In this document: one piece after another, positions 12,241-15,483 of the stretch
Layout: every line of letters begins with the position of its first letter
Numbering within the stretch: position 1 is the stretch's first letter
Source: Candidatus Doudnabacteria bacterium
GTDB lineage: Bacteria; Patescibacteriota; Doudnabacteria; UBA920; 2-01-FULL-50-11
DNA length: 15,483 nucleotides
Direction of reading: 5' to 3'
Assembly (NCBI GenBank): GCA_016205055.1
Contig: JACQJK010000071.1
Coordinates: 1 to 15,483, forward strand
The notes under the pieces: generated by a model
What the model was told of the DNA's origin: nothing
Databases searched by the model: none
Seen by the model: only the letters and a program-made list of their open reading frames with translations
Position numbers and translations under genes: made by a program

Positions 12241-12303
12241 AGCACCAACCTTTCCTGAAACTTTTTCTTCCAAAGCAATGACTATTCTCCAAAGGGTAAT
12301 CTT

Positions 12304-13245
12304 ATGCGGATGAATATACTCGTGACAGGTGGTGCGGGATTTATCGGCAGTCACTTGTGCGATTTGCTGGTATCGGCAGGGCACCACGTGCTTTGCCTGG
12401 ACAATCTTTTTACCGGCAGCCGGGCAAACATCGCTCATCTTTTGGACCGCCCAAATTTTGAGTTTATCGAGCATGATATCATTGCTCCTTATTATGCTGA
12501 TTGCCGGCTCGACCAAATTTACAATCTTGCCTGTCCGGCTTCGCCCGTGCATTATCAACTCAACGCGATTAGAACGATCAAGGCCAACACCATCGGCGTG
12601 ATCAATGTTTTAGGGCTTGCTAAAAAGCACGGCGCGCGGGTGTTTCAGGCCTCGACCAGCGAAGTTTACGGCGATCCCCAAGTTCATCCCCAGCCGGAAA
12701 GTTACCGCGGCAATGTCAATCCCACTGGTCCAAGGGCTTGTTATGACGAAGGCAAACGCGTGGCGGAAACACTTTTTTTTGACTATCACCGCAAACACGG
12801 TCTGGAAATTCGCGTGGTGCGGATTTTCAATACTTACGGCCCGCGCATGGCGGTGGATGACGGTCGGGTGGTTTCCAATTTCATCATTCAGGCGCTGAAG
12901 AATCAGGATATCGCAATTTACGGCGACGGGACGCAAACGCGCGCGTTTTGTTTTGTTTCCGACCTTGTAACGGGTTGCGAGAAAATGATGAGTCAGGAAA
13001 ACTTTGTTGGCCCGGTCAACCTGGGCAATCCAACCGAGCTGACCGTGAACGAAATCGCCGATAAAATTCTTGCTCTGACCGGCTCGCAATCCAAAAAGAT
13101 TTTTCGGCCGCTCCCCGAAGACGATCCTAAACGGCGCCGCCCGGACATCCGGCTGGCAAAAGAAACGTTGGCATGGGAGCCGAAAGTCGGGTTGGAAGAA
13201 GGCCTGAAAAAAACCGTTGAATACTTTCATCAAGTTGTAAAATAA
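12304..13245 (+). CDS. UDP-glucuronate decarboxylase (UDP-xylose synthase)-like
   Basis: A 313-residue extended short-chain dehydrogenase. UDP-glucuronate decarboxylase converts UDP-glucuronate to UDP-xylose with bound NAD+. NAD-binding TGGAGFIGSH lies at 8-17. The block A76-CPASPVHYQLNA, then LGLAKKHGARVFQASTSE, VYGDPQVHPQPESY and the GPRACYDEGKR stretch (142-152), is very characteristic of this enzyme and separates it from dTDP-glucose dehydratases and UDP-glucose epimerases. The catalytic Y147-x3-K151 is present, as are RIFNTYGPRM, YGDGTQTRAFCFVSD and LPEDDPKRRRPDI. Length is normal for the bacterial form. AAAGGG lies about 7 nt before ATG 12304; a second ATG at 12310 is possible. It probably supplies pentose sugars for envelope polysaccharide, which would suit the LCP protein. 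Confidence 0.92.
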   Translation: MRMNILVTGGAGFIGSHLCDLLVSAGHHVLCLDNLFTGSRANIAHLLDRPNFEFIEHDIIAPYYADCRLDQIYNLACPASPVHYQLNAIRTIKANTIGVINVLGLAKKHGARVFQASTSEVYGDPQVHPQPESYRGNVNPTGPRACYDEGKRVAETLFFDYHRKHGLEIRVVRIFNTYGPRMAVDDGRVVSNFIIQALKNQDIAIYGDGTQTRAFCFVSDLVTGCEKMMSQENFVGPVNLGNPTELTVNEIADKILALTGSQSKKIFRPLPEDDPKRRRPDIRLAKETLAWEPKVGLEEGLKKTVEYFHQVVK

Positions 13246-13343
13246 CATGGCAACCTCACGCCGATCCACAATCGCCGCAACCGAACGGTTTGTGAGAAAT
13301 TTTTTTAAGAGGCGGTTAAAATTTTAATTAAACTAATTTAGCG

Positions 13344-13381
13344 ATGTATCACTTTTTCGCGGCCGCGAAAAAGTGATACAT
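13344..13381. repeat. 38-bp perfect palindrome overlapping a start codon
   Basis: The left arm ATGTATCACTTTTTCGCGG and the right arm CCGCGAAAAAGTGATACAT are exact inverse copies around a GCGGCCGC centre. The first two bases of ATG 13380 belong to it. As RNA it would form a very stable hairpin at the 5' end of the NUDIX-like gene; as DNA it is a large symmetric site. No T tract follows. Confidence 0.95.
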
Positions 13382-13823
13382 GAAAGTTTTGTTGAATATG
13401 GAAGAATTACAGATAATCTTGCAAGTCGGAGTCAAGGCCCTCTTACGCGGTCCGGATGGACGGTATCTGCTGGTCCGCCGCAATCCAAAAAAATACCCCG
13501 AAGTCGGGCCGAAGTGGGACATTATCGGCGGCCGCATTGACCCTGGCGCTACTTTGCTTGAAAATTTGCGACGGGAGATCAGGGAAGAAGTGAAACTGGA
13601 ACTGCTTGACGAGCCGAAACTGGTCGCGGCCCAGGACATTTTGCGCGTGCCCGGAAAACACGTGGTGCGGCTTACTTACACCGCGAGTATCCAAGGCGAA
13701 CCGGCGCTCGACGATGATCACTTGGAATTTCGTTGGTTTTCGCTTGACCAAATCAAAAGCATGGATGAGCAGGAACTGGATGTATTTTTTAAGGAACTTT
13801 TGGACAAGGGGCTTTTCGATTAA
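13380..13823 (+). CDS. NUDIX-like protein with degenerate NUDIX box
   Basis: A protein of 147 residues from ATG 13380, or 141 from ATG 13398 (MEELQII). The second start frees translation from the palindrome that covers the first; neither has a good SD. The NUDIX fold is clear: VGVKALLRGPDGRYLLVRR, PKWDIIGGRIDPG, then the box helix RREIREEVKLEL and a late strand HLEFRWF typical of the family. In the box, the first Glu of GX5E is Ala and the Gly of REUXEEXGU is Lys, while REIREE, with the main metal ligands, is kept. Activity may be altered rather than lost. It stands alone between the UDP-sugar gene and the XRE regulator gene. Confidence 0.85.
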   Translation: MKVLLNMEELQIILQVGVKALLRGPDGRYLLVRRNPKKYPEVGPKWDIIGGRIDPGATLLENLRREIREEVKLELLDEPKLVAAQDILRVPGKHVVRLTYTASIQGEPALDDDHLEFRWFSLDQIKSMDEQELDVFFKELLDKGLFD

Positions 13824-13858
13824 CTTTTACCCGTTCGTTTCTAATATCAAGGTCCGCC

Positions 13859-13887
13859 TTTACAGCCAAAGGTTTTTGCGCTATGAT
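13859..13887 (+). promoter_or_regulatory. Promoter of the XRE regulator gene
   Basis: TTTACA (13859-13864) and TATGAT (13882-13887) with 17-bp spacing, about 31 bp before the ATG at 13918. This places a start point near 13894 and a short leader with the SD. Confidence 0.7.
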
Positions 13888-13917
13888 TTTCTGATGGTTG
13901 CTTAGATCGGAGGCAGA

Positions 13918-14280
13918 ATGGACAAACGACAGGAAGTTGCAGAAAAAGTAGGTCAACTCTATCTTGCCTTGCAGTTCAAGATCATCCGGCTACAGCGGGG
14001 CTTCTCGCGAAGGAAGTTGGCCCAACTGGCAAAGGTGCCGGTGTCGGTAATCCGCAAGTGCGAAGACTCCAAAGCAGACATCGGCCACTTGCATCTTCCG
14101 ACACTGCAGAAAATCGCTCACGCACTCGGCGTCCAGCTCAAGGTTACTTTCGAGAGTTTTGACTCGCTACCCGACACGCTACGGGATATGCTCCGTCCCG
14201 AGCGTCTGCGGCGGCCAACCTTCGAGGAAGAGTTCCCCGCGCTGGCCGGGAGAGGAAGCCCACCACCCCCTAACCGCTAA
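13918..14280 (+). CDS. XRE-family helix-turn-helix regulator
   Basis: A 120-residue DNA-binding protein. GGAGG lies 5 nt before the ATG. The HTH domain spans about residues 18-77: LQRGFSRRKLAQLAKVPVSV has the layout of helices 2-3, IRKCEDSKA covers the end of helix 3, and LPTLQKIAHALGVQLKVTF is the typical end of the Cro/C1 fold. The tail (80-120) is charged and ends in a Pro-rich stretch (SPPPPNR), with no second domain recognised; it may be an antitoxin-like or phage-type regulator. No partner toxin gene lies beside it. It has its own promoter (13859-13887) and a terminator overlapping its stop, so it is a single-gene unit like the SD-led genes at 370 and 1081. Confidence 0.88.
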   Translation: MDKRQEVAEKVGQLYLALQFKIIRLQRGFSRRKLAQLAKVPVSVIRKCEDSKADIGHLHLPTLQKIAHALGVQLKVTFESFDSLPDTLRDMLRPERLRRPTFEEEFPALAGRGSPPPPNR

Positions 14281-14294
14281 CCAAGGCGGTTTTT
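14272..14294 (+). terminator. Terminator overlapping the XRE gene stop
   Basis: AACCGC (14272-14277) and GCGGTT (14286-14291) with an 8-nt loop, T run to 14294. The left arm lies in the last codons of the regulator. Confidence 0.8.
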
Positions 14295-14297
14295 CAT

Positions 14298-14326
14298 TTG
14301 TAGAATCATGCAAAAATTGTTAAAAT
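14298..14326 (+). promoter_or_regulatory. Promoter of the tRNA-Trp locus
   Basis: TTGTAG (14298-14303) and TAAAAT (14321-14326) with 17-bp spacing, 21 bp before the first tRNA-like base at 14348. Confidence 0.6.
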
Positions 14327-14347
14327 TTAAAAGTTAACGGCAATCAA

Positions 14348-14429
14348 GGGGGCGTCGTTCAATGGTAGGACTCCGGTCTCCCCGCCTGCGTTCGCCCCGG
14401 GCGGACTTTGTGCGGGCAGGCAAAACCGC
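14348..14429 (+). pseudogene. tRNA-Trp-like gene interrupted inside the anticodon and truncated
   Basis: The 5' half of a tRNA is well formed: acceptor strand GGGGGCG (14348-14354), D-arm GTTCAATGGTAGGAC (14357-14371), anticodon stem CCGGT and loop start CTCC (14378-14381). Forty nucleotides of GC-rich hairpin follow (14382-14421; GCCTGC at 14384-14389 pairs with GCAGGC at 14416-14421). Then AAA-ACCGC (14422-14429) resumes the anticodon loop and stem with one mismatch. Removing the insert restores loop CTCCAAA, anticodon CCA. Variable loop, T-arm and 3' acceptor strand are absent; the intact tRNA-Trp begins 11 nt later. It is a decayed duplicate unless trans-spliced or spliced. Confidence 0.65.
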
Positions 14430-14439
14430 TGTTTGCAGT

Positions 14440-14513
14440 GGGGGCATAGTGTAACGGCAGCACAACGGTCTCCAAAACCGTTAGTTAAGGTTCGAATCCT
14501 TATGCCCCTGCCA
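14440..14513 (+). tRNA. tRNA-Trp(CCA)
   Basis: A complete 74-nt cloverleaf with encoded CCA. Acceptor GGGGGCA (14440-14446) / TGCCCCT (14503-14509), with a G-U first pair, discriminator G14510 and CCA 14511-14513. D-arm with GTG/CAC. Anticodon stem ACGGT/ACCGT around loop CTCCAAA, anticodon CCA at 14472-14474. T-arm TAAGG-TTCGAAT-CCTTA (14486-14502). G73 is the expected identity base for bacterial tRNA-Trp. Confidence 0.93.
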
Positions 14514-14534
14514 CGTCGTTCGCGAACGACGTGG
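14511..14534. repeat. 24-bp perfect palindrome starting at the tRNA CCA
   Basis: CCACGTCGTTCG and CGAACGACGTGG are exact inverted copies (14511-14522, 14523-14534). The left arm begins with the CCA end of tRNA-Trp. No T tract follows at once. It may aid 3' processing or be an inserted repeat. Further hairpins (CCCTTTAGGG; GCTGGCC...GGCCAGC at about 14579-14614) follow before the next gene. Confidence 0.85.
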
Positions 14535-14651
14535 CCTGCCGCCCTTTAGGGTTTTGCGGGAACAAATTTTAATAAATAGCTGGCCTTGCCCCTCCCGCCC
14601 GTGCGCGGCCAGCGAATAAGAACTCCCAATACGAATAAAGTTTTTAAAAAA

Positions 14652-15215
14652 ATGAAGATCGTTCTTGACGGCAACATAAAAAATGCTGATGTAAATATTG
14701 TCGAACATGATAGCATAAAACACACAGAAACGTTGTTTTTCACACTATATTTTGCAAAAATTCTTTGGCATTTAACAGAAGATGAAGTCATTAGGCTCAA
14801 GGCAAATTTACTAGCAATAAAAAATGGTAATCAGCGCTTGATTGCTGAATTGGAAGGCACGTCTGTGAGTAAAGTAAAGTTCGAAATCGGCCTGGAAAAT
14901 GATACTTATAAATTCAAGTTTACGAATTGGCTAAATCCAGATATCCATACGAAGGTTGTAGCATTATGCAGGTTCTATTTATGGCTAACCAAATCGGAAC
15001 AAGCCAAAGAACCGGAGACTGATTTAATTGATAAAGTAATTGAGCATACAATTTTCGGTTATTTACAGATTGGAGGTCAAACAATGTCAAAGCATGTTTT
15101 TGTCGATATACCGGAAAAAGTTACAATATCGAATACGAGCTCTGACTCTAGCATCTCACAAATAGCCTTTGCTCAACTTGTTGACACATTATGCGTGAAG
15201 GATACGGGAAAGTAA
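14652..15215 (+). CDS. Hypothetical protein, first of an AT-rich gene pair
   Basis: A 187-residue protein I do not recognise. ATG 14652 (MKIVLDGNIKNADVN) is preferred; the in-frame ATG at 14586 would add 22 basic residues read from a palindromic stretch. No Shine-Dalgarno is seen; an A-rich run precedes the ATG. Residues 1-60 hold strand-like stretches (NADVNIVEH, TLFFTLYFAKILWHL); 80-110 look beta-rich (SKVKFEIGLENDTYKFKF); 118-140 form a helix; the C-terminal third is Ser/Thr-rich. There are no catalytic signatures. Base composition is clearly more AT-rich than most neighbours, and the gene lies directly behind a tRNA, a common insertion site for acquired genes. It overlaps the next gene by 25 nt, so the two are probably one operon. 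Confidence 0.65.
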   Translation: MKIVLDGNIKNADVNIVEHDSIKHTETLFFTLYFAKILWHLTEDEVIRLKANLLAIKNGNQRLIAELEGTSVSKVKFEIGLENDTYKFKFTNWLNPDIHTKVVALCRFYLWLTKSEQAKEPETDLIDKVIEHTIFGYLQIGGQTMSKHVFVDIPEKVTISNTSSDSSISQIAFAQLVDTLCVKDTGK

Positions 15216-15483
15216 TAATATCTGATAATAATGGCTATTTTGAGAATGTTCTAAAAATAATTCAGAGAACAGTTAAAGAACACGAACAAGAGTATAAAAA
15301 AGAGGACGAGCGAACAAAAAATTTTGGAGACCAAAGCGGCTATAGCAGAGACGAGTATCTTGGAGATTTAGGTCACGAGCACTACCAGACAGAACAGATT
15401 TTGTATAAGGGATTTTTTGTCAGCGTTTTTAAGTTCACGGAAAGCAAACTGGTGGAGTTATGTGATCATTTACAAAAGGAATA
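15191..15483 (+). CDS. Hypothetical protein, partial (cut by window end)
   Basis: A reading frame opens at ATG 15191 inside the end of the preceding gene and stays open to the window edge (97 codons). The N-terminus MREGYGKVIISDN is followed by a long charged helical region rich in Glu, Lys, Gln and Arg (about 18-60), then FFVSVFKFTESKLVELCDHL near the cut end, an amphipathic helix. The helical style is reminiscent of HEPN-type or abortive-infection proteins, but the catalytic RxxxxH motif is not in the visible part, so this is only a hint. Overlap with the upstream gene suggests translational coupling and a two-gene module. Confidence 0.6.
   Translation, partial: MREGYGKVIISDNNGYFENVLKIIQRTVKEHEQEYKKEDERTKNFGDQSGYSRDEYLGDLGHEHYQTEQILYKGFFVSVFKFTESKLVELCDHLQKE

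Larger units (their letters stand above)
11759..12303. other. Intergenic region holding a minus-strand mini-transcript
   Basis: Between the metallo-beta-lactamase gene and the UDP-sugar enzyme gene no long reading frame is convincing. The minus strand holds a short unit (SD, 27-codon ORF, two hairpins, terminator; see separate entries). The plus strand holds a promoter-like -10 at 12164-12169 and a 13-codon relic of a dehydrogenase start at 12199-12240. Confidence 0.6.

Noticed and set aside
12610..13269. Minus-strand 219-codon frame over the UDP-glucuronate decarboxylase gene
   Set aside because: It is a shadow of a gene with unmistakable family motifs; the frame itself shows no domain.

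Overview
The window looks like a chromosomal segment of a small-genome uncultured bacterium, most likely of the Candidate Phyla Radiation (Patescibacteria). This is inferred from the gene style: a PaaX/Cas2-like winged-helix protein, a glycine-rich RRM protein, an LCP-family protein, several small NUDIX and HIT proteins, a secreted C39-like/cupredoxin protein with a pilin-like N-terminus, and many genes without a Shine-Dalgarno site. All three stop codons end genes (TGA at 4680, TAG at 6872, TAA at 10101), so the standard code applies. No search was run; family calls rest on motifs read from the translations.

Layout: 1-369 has no convincing gene. 370-1677 holds two compact, strongly SD-led units: a small Cys-containing protein and a SLOG/LOG-like protein. 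The second has a perfect promoter and a leader that looks like a transcription attenuator. 1719-2078 is a tRNA locus with one intact tRNA-Pro(GGG) surrounded by broken tRNA-like pieces. 2095-2721 is a LysE/RhtB exporter. 2757-2948 is a dense cluster of palindromes. 3001-4680 is a large exported protein (EF-hand, C39-like peptidase, Pro-rich linker, cupredoxin-like domain). 4785-5123 holds a truncated metallo-beta-lactamase relic and a folded inverted-repeat element. The RRM gene (minus strand) and the LCP gene (plus strand) are divergent. 6941-10101 is a tight five-gene run: HIT, NUDIX, NUDIX, nucleoside-deoxyribosyltransferase-like protein and FAD/NAD(P) oxidoreductase, probably concerned with nucleotide clean-up or salvage.

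10180-10819 is a PaaX/Cas2-like gene bracketed by two nearly identical 29-bp direct repeats with a palindromic core; this is the most interesting unit. It is followed by a full-length metallo-beta-lactamase gene in which one TGG tryptophan codon reads TAG. 11767-12023 (minus strand) is a self-contained mini-transcript with a strong SD and a 27-codon ORF. Next come a UDP-glucuronate decarboxylase gene, a NUDIX-like gene whose start codon lies in a 38-bp perfect palindrome, and an XRE regulator. The right end has a tRNA-Trp locus (one copy interrupted inside the anticodon, one intact) and an AT-richer pair of unrecognised genes, the second cut by the window edge.

A recurring theme is palindromic DNA in and next to tRNAs, at gene starts and between genes, together with partial gene duplicates. 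This suggests small palindromic elements are or were active here.
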